From: Setophaga petechia
Lineage: Eukaryota; Chordata; Aves; Passeriformes; Parulidae
Assembly: GCA_024362935.1 (NCBI GenBank)
Contig: JANCRA010000166.1
Span: forward strand, 605,266 to 669,265
Direction of reading: 5' to 3'
Length of the DNA: 64,000 nt
Shown here: one piece after another, positions 21,071-34,500 of the stretch
Numbering within the stretch: the stretch's first letter is position 1
Layout of the letters: each line of letters starts with the position of its first letter
The notes under the pieces: model-generated
What the model was told of the DNA's origin: nothing
Databases searched by the model: none
The model's input: only the letters and a program-made list of their open reading frames with translations
Made by a program: the position numbers and the translations under genes

Positions 21071-23856
21071 GTGCGGAGGCAGCCATGTTGTGGCACTTTT
21101 TCGATCCCCTTGGGATGCCTTTGCCAGCTGAATTGTGTCTGGAGCTCAAGCCTTTCTCATTTAAAAAACCCTAACCCTAGGCGTAACCCTAACCCTAGCC
21201 CTAGCCAGGTAAATCAGCCTAGGGTTAGGGATGGCACCAAAGAAAAAGCTGTGGAGGCAGCGATGTTGTGGCGCTTTTGCGCTCCCCTTGGGATACCTTT
21301 TGCAGTTGCAGTGTGCCTGGAGCTCAGGGCTTTCTGGATTAAAAAACCCTTACCCTAGGCGTAAGCCTAAGCCCTAAACTGGTCAATCAGCCTAGGGTTA
21401 GGGACGGTCCCAAGGAAAAATGTGCGGAGGCAGCCATGTTGTGGCACTTTTTCGATCCCCTTGGGATGCCTTTGCCAGCTGAATTGTGTCTGGAGCTCAA
21501 GCCTTTCTCATTTAAAAAACTCCAACCCTAGGCGTAACCCTAACCCTTGCCCTAGGCAGGTAAATCAGCCTAGGGTTAGGGATGGCACCAAAGAAAAAGC
21601 TGCGGAGGCAGCGATGTTGTGGCGCTTTTGCGCTCCCCTTGGGATACCTTTAGCAGTTGCAGTGTGCCTGGAGCTCAGGGCTTTCTGGATTAAAAAACCG
21701 TTACCCTAGGCGTAAGCCTAAGCCCTAAACTGGTCAATCAGCCTAGGGTTAGGGACGGTCCCAAGGAAAAATGTGCGGAGGCAGCCATGTTGTGGCACTT
21801 TTTCGATCCCCTTGGGATGCCTTTGCCAGCTGAATTGTGTCTGGAGCTCAAGCCTTTCTCATTTAAAAAACCCTAACCCTAGGCAGAACCCTAACCCTAG
21901 GCCTAGCCAGGTAAATCAGCCTAGGGTTAGGGATGGCACCAAAGAAAAAGCTGTGGAGGCAGCGATGTTGTGGCACTTTTGCGCTCCCCTTGGGATATCT
22001 TTTGCAGTTGCAGTGTACCTGGAGCTGAGGGCTTTCTGGATTAAAAAACCCTTACCCTAGGCGTAAGCCTAAGCCCTCAACTGGCCAATCAGCCTAGGGT
22101 TAGGGACGGTCCCAAGGAAAAATGTGCGGAGGCAGCCATGTTGTGGCACTTTTTCGATCCCATTGGGATGCCTTTGCCAGCTGAATTGTGTCTGGAGCTC
22201 TAGCCTTTCTCATTTAAAAAACCCTAACCCTAGGCGTAACCCTAACCCTAGCCCTAGCCAGGTAAATCAGCCTAGGGTTAGGGATGGCACCAAAGAAAAA
22301 GCTGTGGAGGCAGCGATGTTGTGGCGCTTTTGCGCTCCCCTTGGGATACCTTTTGCAGTTGCAGTGTGCCTGGAGCTCAGGGCTTTCTGGATTAAAAAAC
22401 CCTTACCCTAGGCGTAAGCCTAAGCCCTAAACTGGTCAATCAGCCTAGGGTTAGGGACGGTCCCAAGGAAAAATGTGCGGAGGCAGCCATGTTGTGGCAC
22501 TTTTTCGATCCCCTTGGGATGCCTTTGCCAGCTGAATTGTGTCTGGAGCTCAAACCTTTCTCATTTAAAAAACCCTACCCCTAGGCGTAACCCTAACCCT
22601 AGCCCTAGCCAGGTAAATCAGCCTAGGGTTAGGGATGGCACCAAAGAAAAAGCTGTGGAGGCAGCGATGTTGTGGCACTTTTGCGCTCCCCTTGGGATAC
22701 CTTTTGCAGTTGCAGTGTGCCTGGAGCTCAGGGCTTTCTGGATTAAAAAACCCTTACCCTAGGCGTAAGCCTAAACCCAAAGTCAATCAGCCAAGGGTTA
22801 GGGACGGTCCCAAGGAAAAATGTGCGGAGGCAGCCATGTTGTGGCACTTTTTCGATCCCCTTGGGATGCCTTTGCCAGCTGAATTGTGTCTGGAGCTCAA
22901 GCCTTTCTCATTTAAAAAACCCTAACCCTAGGCGTAACCCTAACCCTAGCCCTAGCCAGGTAAATCAGCCTAGGGTTAGGGATGGCACCAAAGAAAAAGC
23001 TGTGGAGGCAGCGATGTTGTGGCGCTTTTGCGCTCCCCTTGGGATACCTTTTGCAGTTGCAGTGTGCCTGGAGCTCAGGGCTTTCTGGATTAAAAAACCC
23101 TTACCCTAGGCGTAAGCCTAAGCCCTCAACTGGCCAATCAGCCTAGGGTTAGGGACGGTCCCAAGGAAAAATGTGTGGAGGCAGCCATGTTGTGGCACTT
23201 TTTCGATCCCCTTGGGATGCCTTTGCCAGCTGAATTGTGTCTGGAGCTCAAGCCTTTCTCATTTAAAAAACCCTAACCCTAGGCGTAACCCTAACCCTAG
23301 CCCTAGCCAGGTAAATCAGCCTAGGGTTAGGGATGGCACCAAAGAAAAAGCTGTGGAGGCAGCGATGTTGTGGCACTTTTGCGCTCCCCTTGGGATACCT
23401 TTTGCAGCTGCAGTGTGCCTGGAGCTCAGGGCTTTCTGGATTAAAAAACCCTTACCCTAGGCCTAAGCCTAAGCCCTAAACTGGTCAATCAGCCTAGGGT
23501 TAGGGACGGTCCCAAGGAAAAATGTGCGGAGGCAGCCATGTTGTGGCACTTTTTCGATCCCCTTGGGATGCCTTACCCAGCTGAATTGTGTCTGGAGCTC
23601 AAGCCTTTCTCATTTCAAAAACCCTAACCCTAGTCCTAGCCAGGTAAATCAGCCTAGGGTTAGGGATGGCACCAAAGAAAAAGCTGTGGAGGCAGCGATG
23701 TTGTGGCACTTTTGCGCTCCCCTTGGGATACCTTTTGCAGTTGCAGTGTGCCTGGAGCTCAGGGCTTTCTGGATTAAAAAACCCTTACCCTAGGCGTAAG
23801 CCTAAGCCCTAAACTGGTCAATCAGCCTAGGGTTAGGGACGGTCCCAAGGAAAAAT
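21071..23856 (+). repeat. 8-unit higher-order block, copy 2 (2786 bp)
   Basis: This is the tandem partner of 18285-21070 at a constant offset of 2786 bp. Units start at 21071, 21422, 21773, 22124, 22475, 22822, 23173 and 23524. All private markers of copy 1 recur, including the 347-bp and 333-bp units. The only difference noticed is T against C at the position matching 20333. The next unit (23857, with TGCCTGCTG and GAGCTCAAACC) no longer matches 21071, so the repeat ends here. Confidence 0.92.
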
Positions 23857-26800
23857 GTGCGGAGGCAGCCATGTTGTGGCACTTTTTCGATCCCCTTGGG
23901 ATGCCTTTGCCTGCTGAATTGTGTCTGGAGCTCAAACCTTTCTCATTTAAAAAACCCTAACCCTAGGCGTAACCCTAACCCTAGCCCTAGCCAGGTAAAT
24001 CAGCCTAGGGTTAGGGATGGCACCAAAGAAAAAGCTGTGGAGGCAGCGATGTTGTGGCGCTTTTGCGCTCCCCTTGGGATACCTTTTGCAGTTGCAGTGT
24101 GCCTGGAGCTCAGGGCTTTCTGGATTAAAAAACCCTTACCCTAGGCGTAAGCCTAAGCCCTCAACTGGCCAATCAGCCTAGGGTTAGGGACGGTCCCAAG
24201 GAAAAATGTGCGGAGGCAGCCATGTTGTGGCACTTTTTCGATCCCCTTGGGATGCCTTTGCCAGCTGAATTGTGTCTGGAGCTCAAGCCTTTCTCATTTA
24301 AAAAACCCTAACCCTAGGCAGAACCCTAACCCTAGGCCTAGCCAGGTAAATCAGCCTAGGGTTAGGGATGGCACCAAAGAAAAAGCTGTGGAGGCAGCGA
24401 TGTTGTGGCACTTTTGCGCTCCCCTTGGGATATCTTTTACAGTTGCAGTGTGCCTGGAGCTGAGGGCTTTCTGGATTAAAAAACCCTTACCCTAGGCGTA
24501 AGCCTAAGCCCTCAACTGGCCAATCAGCCTAGGGTTAGGGACGGTCCCAAGGAAAAATGTGCGGAGGCAGCCATGTTGTGGCACTTTTTCGATCCCATTG
24601 GGATGCCTTTGCCAGCTGAATTGTGTCTGGAGCTCAAGCCTTTCTCATTTAAAAAACCCTAACCCTAGGCGTAACCCTAACCCTAGCCCTAGCCAGGTAA
24701 ATCAGCCTAGGGTTAGGGATGGCACCAAAGAAAAAGCTGTGGAGGCAGCGATGTTGTGGCGCTTTTGCGCTCCCCTTGGGATACCTTTTGCAGTTGCAGT
24801 GTGCCTGGAGCTCAGGGCTTTCTGGATTAAAAAACCCTTACCCTAGGCGTAAGCCTAAGCCCTAAACTGGTCAATCAGCCTAGGGTTAGGGACGGTCCCA
24901 AGGAAAAATGTGCGGAGGCAGCCATGTTGTGGCACTTTTTCGATCCCCTTGGGATGCCTTTGCCAGCTGAATTGTGTCTGGAGCTCAAACCTTTCTCATT
25001 TAAAAAAGCCTACCCCTAGGCGTAACCCTAACCCTAGCCCTAGCCAGGTAAATCAGCCTAGGGTTAGGGATGCCACCAAAGAAAAAGCTGTGGAGGCAGC
25101 GATGTTGTGGCACTTTTGCGCTCCCCTTGGGATACCTTTTGCAGTTGCAGTGTGCCTGGAGCTCAGGGCTTTCTGGATTAAAAAACCCTTACCCTAGGCG
25201 TAACCCTTACCCGTAAACTGGTCAATCAGCCTAGGGTTAGGGACGCTCCCAAGGAAAAATGTGCGGAGGCAGCCATGTTGTGGCACTTTTTCGATCCCCT
25301 TGGGATGCCTTTGCCTGCTGAATTGTGTCTGGAGCTCAAGCCTTTCTCATTTAAAAAACCCTAACCCTAGGCGTAACCCTAACCCTAGCCCTAGCCAGGT
25401 AAATCAGCCTAGGGTTAGGGATGGCACCAAACAAAAAGCTGTGGAGGCAGCGATGTTGAGGCACTTTTGCGCTCCCCTTGGGATACCTTTTGCAGTTGCA
25501 GTGTGCCTGGAGCTCAGGGCTTTCTGGATTAAAAAACCCTTACCCTAGGCGTAAGCCTAAGCCCTCAACTGGCCAATCAGCCTAGGGTTAGGGACGGTCC
25601 CAAGGAAAAATGTGCGGAGGCAGCCATGTTGTGGCACTTTTTCGATCCCATTGGGATGCCTTTGCCAGCTGAATTGTGTCTGGAGCTCAAGCCTTTCTCA
25701 TTTAAAAAACCCTAACCCTAGGCGTAACCCTAACCCTAGCCCTAGCCAGGTAAATCAGCCTAGGGTTAGGGATGGCACCAAAGAAAAAGCTGTGGAGGCA
25801 GCGATGTTGTGGCACTTTTGCGCTCCCCTTGGGATACCTTTAGCAGTTGCAGTGTGCCTGGAGCTCAGGGCTTTCTGGATTAAAAAACCCTTACCCTAGG
25901 CGTAAGCCTAAGCCCTAAACTGGTCAATCAGCCTAGGGTTAGGGACGCTCCCAAGGAAAAATGTGCGGAGGCAGCCATGTTGTGGCACTTTTTCGATCCC
26001 CTTGGGATGCCTTTGCCAGCTGAATGGTGTCTGGAGCTCAAGCCTTTCTCATTTAAAAAACCCTAACCCTAGGCGTAACCCTAACTCTAGCCCTAGCCAG
26101 GTAAATCAGCCTAGGGTTAGGGATGGCATCAAAGAAAAAGCTGTGGAGGCAGCGATGTTGTGGCGCTTTTGCGCTCCCCTTGGGATACCTTTTGCAGTTC
26201 CAGTGTGCCTGGAGCTCAGGGCTTTCTGGATTAAAAAACCCTTACCCTAGGCGTAAGCCTAAGCCCTATACTGGTCAATCAGCCTAGGGTTAGGGACGCT
26301 CCCAAGGAAAAATGTGCGGAGGCAGCCATGTTGTGGCACTTTTTCGATCCCCTTGGGATGCCTTTGCCAGCTGAATTGTGTCTGGAGCTCAAACCTTTCT
26401 CATTTAAAAAACCCTAACCCTAGGCGTAACCCTAACCCTAGCCCTAGCCAGGTAAATCAGCCTAGGGTTAGGGATGGCACCAAAGAAAAAGCTGTGGAGG
26501 CAGCGATGTTGTGGCACTTTTGCGCTCCCCTTGGGATACCTTTTGCAGTTGCAGTGTGCCTGGAGCTCAGGGCTTTCTGGATTAAAAAACCCTTACCCTA
26601 GGCGTAAGCCTAAGCCCTCAACTGGCCAATCAGCCTAGGGTTAGGGACGGTCCCAAGGAAAAATGTGCGGAGGCAGCCATGTTGTGGCACTTTTTCGATC
26701 CCCTTGGGATGCCTTTGCCAGCTGAATTGTGTCTGGAGCTCAAGCCTTTCTCATTTAAAAAACCCTAACCCTAGGCGTAACCCTAACCCTAGCCCTAGAC

Positions 26801-28770
26801 AGGTAAATCAGCCTAGGGTTAGGGATGACACCAAAGAAAAAGCTGCGGAGGCAGCGATGTTGTGGCGCTTTTGCGCTCCCCTTGGGATACCTTTTGCAGT
26901 TGCAGTGTGCCTGGAGCTCAGGGCTTTCTGGATTAAAAAACCCTTACCCTAGGCGTAAGCCTAAGCCCTAAACTGGTCAATCAGCCTAGGGTTAGGGACG
27001 GTCCCAAGGAAAAATGTGCGGAGGCAGCCATGTTGTGGCACTTTTTCGATCCCCTTGGGATGCCTTTGCCAGCTGAATTGTGTCTGGAGCTCAAGCCTTT
27101 CTCATTTAAAAAACCCTAACCCTAGGCGTAACCCTAACCCTAGCTCTAGCCAGGTAAATCAGCCTAGGGTTAGGGATGGCACCAAAGAAAAAGCTGTGGA
27201 GGCAGCGATGTTGTGGCACTTTTGCACTCCCCTTGGGATACCTTTTGCAGTTGCAGTGTGCCTGGAGCTCAGGGCTTTCTGGATTAAAAAACCCTTACCC
27301 TAGGCGTAAGCCTAAGCCCTAAACTGGTCAACCAGCCTAGGGTTAGGGACGCTCCCAAGGAAAAATGTGCGGAGGCAGCCATGTTGTGGCACTTTTTCGA
27401 TCCCCTTGGGATGCCTTTGCCTGCTGAATTGTGCCTGAAGCTCAAGCCTTTCTCATTTAAAAAACCCTAACCCTAGGCGTAACCCTAACCCTAGCCCTAG
27501 CCAGGTAAATCAGCCTAGGGTTAGGGATGCCACCAAAGAAAAAGCTGTGGAGGCAGCGATGATGTGGCACTTTTGCGCTCCCCTTTGGATACCTTTTGCA
27601 GTTGCAGTGTGCCTGGAGCTCAGGGCTTTCTGGATTAAAAAACCCTTACCCTAGGCGTAAGCCTAAGCCCTAAACTGGTCAATCAGCCTAGGGTTAGGGA
27701 CGGTCCCAAGGAAAAATGTGCGGAGGCAGCCATGTTGTGGCACTTTTTCGATCCCCTTGGAATGCCTTTGCCAGCTGAATTGTGTTTGGAGCTCAAGCCT
27801 TTCTCATTTAAAAAACCCTAACCCTAGGCGTAACCCTAACCCTAGCCCTAGACAGGTAAATCAGCCTAGGGTTAGGGATGGCACCAAAGAAAAAGCTGTG
27901 GAGGCAGCGATGTTGTGGCACTTTTGCGCTCCCCTTGGGATACCTTTTGCAGTTGCAGTGTGCCTGGAGCTCAGGGCTTTCTGGATTAAAAAACCCTTAC
28001 CCTAGGCGTAAGCCTAAGCCCTAAACTGGTCAATCAGCCTAGGGTTAGGGACGGTCCCAAGGAAAAATGTGCGGAGGCAGCCATGTTGTGGCACTTTTTC
28101 GATCCCCTTGGGATGCCTTTGCCAGCTGAATTGTGTCTGGAGCTCAAGCCTTTCTCATTTAAAAAACCCTAACCCTAGGCGTAACCCTAACCCTAGCCCT
28201 AGACAGGTAAATCAGCCTAGGGTTAGGGATGGCACCAAAGAAAAAGCTGCGGAGGCAGCGATGTTGTGGCACTTTTGCGCTCACCTTGGGATACCTTTTG
28301 CAGTTGCAGTGTGCCTGGAGCTCAGGGCTTTCTGGATTAAAAAACCCTTACCCTAGGCGTAAGCCTAAGCCCTCAACTGGCCAATCAGCCTAGGGTTAGG
28401 GACGGTCCCAAGGAAAAATGTGCGGAGGCAGCCATGTTGTGGCACTTTTTCGATCCCCTTGGGATGCCTTTGCCAGCTGAATTGTGTCTGGAGCTCAAGC
28501 CTTTCTCATTTAAAAAACCCTAACCCTAGGCGTAACCCTAACCCTAGCCCTAGACAGGTAAATCAGCCTAGGGTTAGGGATGGCACCAAAGAAAAAGCTG
28601 AGGATAAAGCGATGTTGTGGTGCTTTTGCGCTCCCCTTGGGATACCTTTTGCAGTTGCAGTGTGCCTGGAGCTCAGGGCTTTCTGGATTAAAAAACCCTT
28701 ACCCTAGGCGTAAGCCTAAGCCCTAAACTGGTCAATCAGCCTAGGGTTAGGGACGGTCCCAAGGAAAAAT
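23857..28770 (+). repeat. 14-unit higher-order repeat, complete copy (4914 bp)
   Basis: Units, lettered for reference, start at 23857 (A), 24208 (B), 24559 (C), 24910 (D), 25261 (E), 25612 (F), 25963 (G), 26314 (H), 26665 (I), 27016 (J), 27367 (K), 27718 (L), 28069 (M) and 28420 (N). Markers: A has TGCCTGCTG with GAGCTCAAACC; B has GGCAGAACCC and CTTTTACAG; D has AAAAAAGCCTACCCC; E has CAAACAAAAAG; F has CTTTAGCAG; G has GAATGGTGTC and CAGTTCCAG; I has GATGACACC; J has CTCTAGCC and TGCACTCCCC; K has GTGCCTGAAG; L has TTGGAATGCC and GTGTTTGGAG; M has GCGCTCACC; N has GAGGATAAAG. All units are 351 bp, so the repeat is exactly 4914 bp. Confidence 0.9.
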
Positions 28771-31578
28771 GTGCGGAGGCAGCCATGTTGTGGCACTTTT
28801 TCGATCCCCTTGGGATGCCTTTGCCAGCTGAATTGTGTCTGGAGCTCAAACCTTTCTCATTTAAAAAACCCTAACCCTAGGCGTAACCCTAACCCTAGCC
28901 CTAGCCAGGTAAATCAGCCTAGGGTTAGGGATGGCACCAAAGAAAAAGCTGTGGAGGCAGCGATGTTGTGGCGCTTTTGCGCTCCCCTTGGGATACCTTT
29001 TGCAGTTGCAGTGTGCCTGGAGCTCAGGGCTTTCTGGATTAAAAAACCCTTACCCTAGGCGTAAGCCTAAGCCCTCAACTGGCCAATCAGCCTAGGGTTA
29101 GGGACGGTCCCAAGGAAAAATGTGCGGAGGCAGCCATGTTGTGGCACTTTTTCGATCCCCTTGGGATGCCTTTGCCAGCTGAATTGTGTCTGGAGCTCAA
29201 GCCTTTCTCATTTAAAAAACCCTAACCCTAGGCAGAACCCTAACCCTAGGCCTAGCCAGGTAAATCAGCCTAGGGTTAGGGATGGCACCAAAGAAAAAGC
29301 TGTGGAGGCAGCGATGTTGTGGCACTTTTGCGCTCCCCTTGGGATATCTTTTACAGTTGCAGTGTGCCTGGAGCTGAGGGCTTTCTGGATTAAAAAACCC
29401 TTACCCTAGGCGTAAGCCTAAGCCCTCAACTGGCCAATCAGCCTAGGGTTAGGGACGGTCCCAAGGAAAAATGTGCGGAGGCAGCCATGTTGTGGCACTT
29501 TTTCGATCCCATTGGGATGCCTTTGCCAGCTGAATTGTGTCTGGAGCTCAAGCCTTTCTCATTTAAAAAACCCTAACCCTAGGCGTAACCCTAACCCTAG
29601 CCCTAGCCAGGTAAATCAGCCTAGGGTTAGGGATGGCACCAAAGAAAAAGCTGTGGAGGCAGCGATGTTGTGGCGCTTTTGCGCTCCCCTTGGGATACCT
29701 TTTGCAGTTGCAGTGTGCCTGGAGCTCAGGGCTTTCTGGATTAAAAAACCCTTACCCTAGGCGTAAGCCTAAGCCCTAAACTGGTCAATCAGCCTAGGGT
29801 TAGGGACGGTCCCAAGGAAAAATGTGCGGAGGCAGCCATGTTGTGGCACTTTTTCGATCCCCTTGGGATGCCTTTGCCAGCTGAATTGTGTCTGGAGCTC
29901 AAACCTTTCTCATTTAAAAAAGCCTACCCCTAGGCGTAACCCTAACCCTAGCCCTAGCCAGGTAAATCAGCCTAGGGTTAGGGATGGCACCAAAGAAAAA
30001 GCTGTGGAGGCAGCGATGTTGTGGCACTTTTGCGCTCCCCTTGGGATACCTTTTGCAGTTGCAGTGTGCCTGGAGCTCAGGGCTTTCTGGATTAAAAAAC
30101 CCTTACCCTAGGCGTAACCCTTACCCGTAAACTGGTCAATCAGCCTAGGGTTAGGGACGCTCCCAAGGAAAAATGTGCGGAGGCAGCCATGTTGTGGCAC
30201 TTTTTCGATCCCCTTGGGATGCCTTTGCCTGCTGAATTGTGTCTGGAGCTCAAGCCTTTCTCATTTAAAAAACCCTAACCCTAGGCGCAACCCTAACCCT
30301 AGCCCTAGCCAGGTAAATCAGCCTAGGGTTAGGGATGGCACCAAACAAAAAGCTGTGGAGGCAGCGATGTTGTGGCACTTTTGCGCTCCCCTTGGGATAC
30401 CTTTTGCAGTTGCAGTGTGCCTGGAGCTCAGGGCTTTCTGGATTAAAAAACCCTTACCCTAGGCGTAAGCCTAAGCCCTCAACTGGCCAATCAGCCTAGG
30501 GTTAGGGACGCTCCCAAGGAAAAATGTGCGGAGGCAGCCATGTTGTGGCACTTTTTCGATCCCATTGGGATGCCTTTGCCAGCTGAATTGTGTCTGGAGC
30601 TCAAGCCTTTCTCATTTAAAAAACCCTAACCCTAGGCGTAACCCTAACCCTAGCCCTAGCCAAGTAAATCAGCCTAGGGTTAGGGATGGCACCAAAGAAA
30701 AAGCTGTGGAGGCAGCGATGTTGTGGCACTTTTGCGCTCCCCTTGGGATACCTTTAGCAGTTGCAGTGTGCCTGGAGCTCAGGGCTTTCTGGATTAAAAA
30801 ACCCTTACCCTAGGCGTAAGCCTAAGCCCTAAACTGGTCAATCAGCCTAGGGTTAGGGACGCTCCCAAGGAAAAATGTGCGGAGGCAGCCATGTTGTGGC
30901 ACTTTTTCGATCCCCTTGGGATGCCTTTGCCAGCTGAATGGTGTCTGGAGCTCAAGCCTTTCTCATTTAAAAAACCCTAACCCTAGGCGTAACCCTAACC
31001 CTAGCCCTAGCCAGGTAAATCAGCCTAGGGTTAGGGATGGCATCAAAGAAAAAGCTGTGGAGGCAGCGATGTTGTGGCGCTTTTGCGCTCCCCTTGGGAT
31101 ACCTTTTGCAGTTCCAGTGTGCCTGGAGCTCAGGGCTTTCTGGATTAAAAAACCCTTACCCTAGGCGTAAGCCTAAGCCCTATACTGGTCAATCAGCCTA
31201 GGGTTAGGGACGCTCCCAAGGAAAAATGTGCGGAGGCAGCCATGTTGTGGCACTTTTTCGATCCCCTTGGGATGCCTTTGCCAGCTGAATTGTGTCTGGA
31301 GCTCAAGCCTTTCTCATTTAAAAAACCCTAACCCTAGGCGTAACCCTAACCCTAGCCCTAGACAGGTAAATCAGCCTAGGGTTAGGGATGGCACCAAAGA
31401 AAAAGCTGAGGATAAAGCGATGTTGTGGTGCTTTTGCGCTCCCCTTGGGATACCTTTTGCAGTTGCAGTGTGCCTGGAGCTCAGGGCTTTCTGGATTAAA
31501 AAACCCTTACCCTAGGCGTAAGCCTAAGCCCTAAACTGGTCAATCAGCCTAGGGTTAGGGACGGTCCCAAGGAAAAAT
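28771..31578 (+). repeat. 14-unit higher-order repeat, contracted 8-unit copy
   Basis: The unit order is A', B, C, D, E, F, G, N, at 28771, 29122, 29473, 29824, 30175, 30526, 30877 and 31228. Units H to M (six units, 2106 bp) are missing. The junction lies at the start of the unit at 31228: it keeps the upstream linker CTATACTGG and the CGCTCCC that normally lead from G into H, but continues as N with CAAGCC, TAGACAGG and GAGGATAAAG. The exchange therefore fell between about 31210 and 31300, in register with the unit. The unit at 28771 has TGCCAGCTG rather than the TGCCTGCTG of the A unit at 23857. Confidence 0.88.
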
Positions 31579-34500
31579 GTGCGGAGGCAGCCATGTTGTG
31601 GCACTTTTTCGATCCCCTTGGGATGCCTTTGCCTGCTGAATTGTGTCTGGAGCTCAAACCTTTCTCATTTAAAAAACCCTAACCCTAGGCGTAACCCTAA
31701 CCCTAGCCCTAGCCAGGTAAATCAGCCTAGGGTTAGGGATGGCACCAAAGAAAAAGCTGTGGAGGCAGCGATGTTGTGGCGCTTTTGCGCTCCCCTTGGG
31801 ATACCTTTTGCAGTTGCAGTGTGCCTGGAGCTCAGGGCTTTCTGGATTAAAAAACCCTTACCCTAGGCGTAAGCCTAAGCCCTCAACTGGCCAATCAGCC
31901 TAGGGTTAGGGACGGTCCCAAGGAAAAATGTGCGGAGGCAGCCATGTTGTGGCACTTTTTCGATCCCCTTGGGATGCCTTTGCCAGCTGAATTGTGTCTG
32001 GAGCTCAAGCCTTTCTCATTTAAAAAACCCTAACCCTAGGCAGAACCCTAACCCTAGGCCTAGCCAGGTAAATCAGCCTAGGGTTAGGGATGGCACCAAA
32101 GAAAAAGCTGTGGAGGCAGCGATGTTGTGGCACTTTTGCGCTCCCCTTGGGATATCTTTTACAGTTGCAGTGTGCCTGGAGCTGAGGGCTTTCTGGATTA
32201 AAAAACCCTTACCCTAGGCGTAAGCCTAAGCCCTCAACTGGCCAATCAGCCTAGGGTTAGGGACGGTCCCAAGGAAAAATGTGCGGAGGCAGCCATGTTG
32301 TGGCACTTTTTCGATCCCATTGGGATGCCTTTGCCAGCTGAATTGTGTCTGGAGCTCAAGCCTTTCTCATTTAAAAAACCCTAACCCTAGGCGTAACCCT
32401 AACCCTAGCCCTAGCCAGGTAAATCAGCCTAGGGTTAGGGATGGCACCAAAGAAAAAGCTGTGGAGGCAGCGATGTTGTGGCGCTTTTGCGCTCCCCTTG
32501 GGATACCTTTTGCAGTTGCAGTGTGCCTGGAGCTCAGGGCTTTCTGGATTAAAAAACCCTTACCCTAGGCGTAAGCCTAAGCCCTAAACTGGTCAATCAG
32601 CCTAGGGTTAGGGACGGTCCCAAGGAAAAATGTGCGGAGGCAGCCATGTTGTGGCACTTTTTCGATCCCCTTGGGATGCCTTTGCCAGCTGAATTGTGTC
32701 TGGAGCTCAAACCTTTCTCATTTAAAAAAGCCTACCCCTAGGCGTAACCCTAACCCTAGCCCTAGCCAGGTAAATCAGCCTAGGGTTAGGGATGGCACCA
32801 AAGAAAAAGCTGTGGAGGCAGCGATGTTGTGGCACTTTTGCGCTCCCCTTGGGATACCTTTAGCAGTTGCAGTGTGCCTGGAGCTCAGGGCTTTCTGGAT
32901 TAAAAAACCCTTACCCTAGGCGTAACCCTTACCCGTAAACTGGTCAATCAGCCTAGGGTTAGGGACGCTCCCAAGGAAAAATGTGCGGAGGCAGCCATGT
33001 TGTGGCACTTTTTCGATCCCCTTGGGATGCCTTTGCCTGCTGAATTGTGTCTGGAGCTCAAGCCTTTCTCATTTAAAAAACCCTAACCCTAGGCGCAACC
33101 CTAACCCTAGCCCTAGCCAGGTAAATCAGCCTAGGGTTAGGGATGGCACCAAAGAAAAAGCTGTGGAGGCAGCGATGTTGTGGCACTTTTGCGCTCCCCT
33201 TGGGATACCTTTTGCAGTTGCAGTGTGCCTGGAGCTCAGGGCTTTCTGGATTAAAAAACCCTTACCCTAGGCGTAAGCCTAAGCCCTCAACTGGCCAATC
33301 AGCCTAGGGTTAGGGACGCTCCCAAGGAAAAATGTGCGGAGGCAGCCATGTTGTGGCACTTTTTCGATCCCATTGGGATGCCTTTGCAAGCTGAATTGTG
33401 TCTGGAGCTCAAGCCTTTCTCATTTAAAAAACCCTAACCCTAGGCGTAACCCTAACCCTAGCCCTAGCCAGGTAAATCAGCCTAGGGTTAGGGATGGCAC
33501 CAAAGAAAAAGCTGTGGAGGCAGCGATGTTGTGGCACTTTTGCGCTCCCCTTGGGATACCTTTAGCAGTTGCAGTGTGCCTGGAGCTCAGGGCTTTCTGG
33601 ATTAAAAAACCCTTACCCTAGGCGTAAGCCTAAGCCCTAAACTGGTCAATCAGCCTAGGGTTAGGGACGCTCCCAAGGAAAAATGTGCGGAGGCAGCCAT
33701 GTTGTGGCACTTTTTCGATCCCCTTGGGATGCCTTTGCCAGCTGAATGGTGTCTGGAGCTCAAGCCTTTCTCATTTAAAAAACCCTAACCCTAGGCGTAA
33801 CCCTAACCCTAGCCCTAGCCAGGTAAATCAGCCTAGGGTTAGGGATGGCATCAAAGAAAAAGCTGTGGAGGCAGCGATGTTGTGGCGCTTTTGCGCTCCC
33901 CTTGGGATACCTTTTGCAGTTCCAGTGTGCCTGGAGCTCAGGGCTTTCTGGATTAAAAAACCCTTACCCTAGGCGTAAGCCTAAGCCCTATACTGGTCAA
34001 TCAGCCTAGGGTTAGGGACGCTCCCAAGGAAAAATGTGCGGAGGCAGCCATGTTGTGGCACTTTTTCGATCCCCTTGGGATGCCTTTGCCAGCTGAATTG
34101 TGTCTGGAGCTCAAACCTTTCTCATTTAAAAAACCCTAACCCTAGGCGTAACCCTAACCCTAGCCCTAGCCAGGTAAATCAGCCTAGGGTTAGGGATGGC
34201 ACCAAAGAAAAAGCTGTGGAGGCAGCGATGTTGTGGCACTTTTGCGCTCCCCTTGGGATACCTTTTGCAGTTGCAGTGTGCCTGGAGCTCAGGGCTTTCT
34301 GGATTAAAAAACCCTTACCCTAGGCGTAAGCCTAAGCCCTCAACTGGCCAATCAGCCTAGGGTTAGGGACGGTCCCAAGGAAAAATGTGCGGAGGCAGCC
34401 ATGTTGTGGCACTTTTTCGATCCCCTTGGGATGCCTTTGCCAGCTGAATTGTGTCTGGAGCTCAAGCCTTTCTCATTTAAAAAACCCTAACCCTAGGCGT

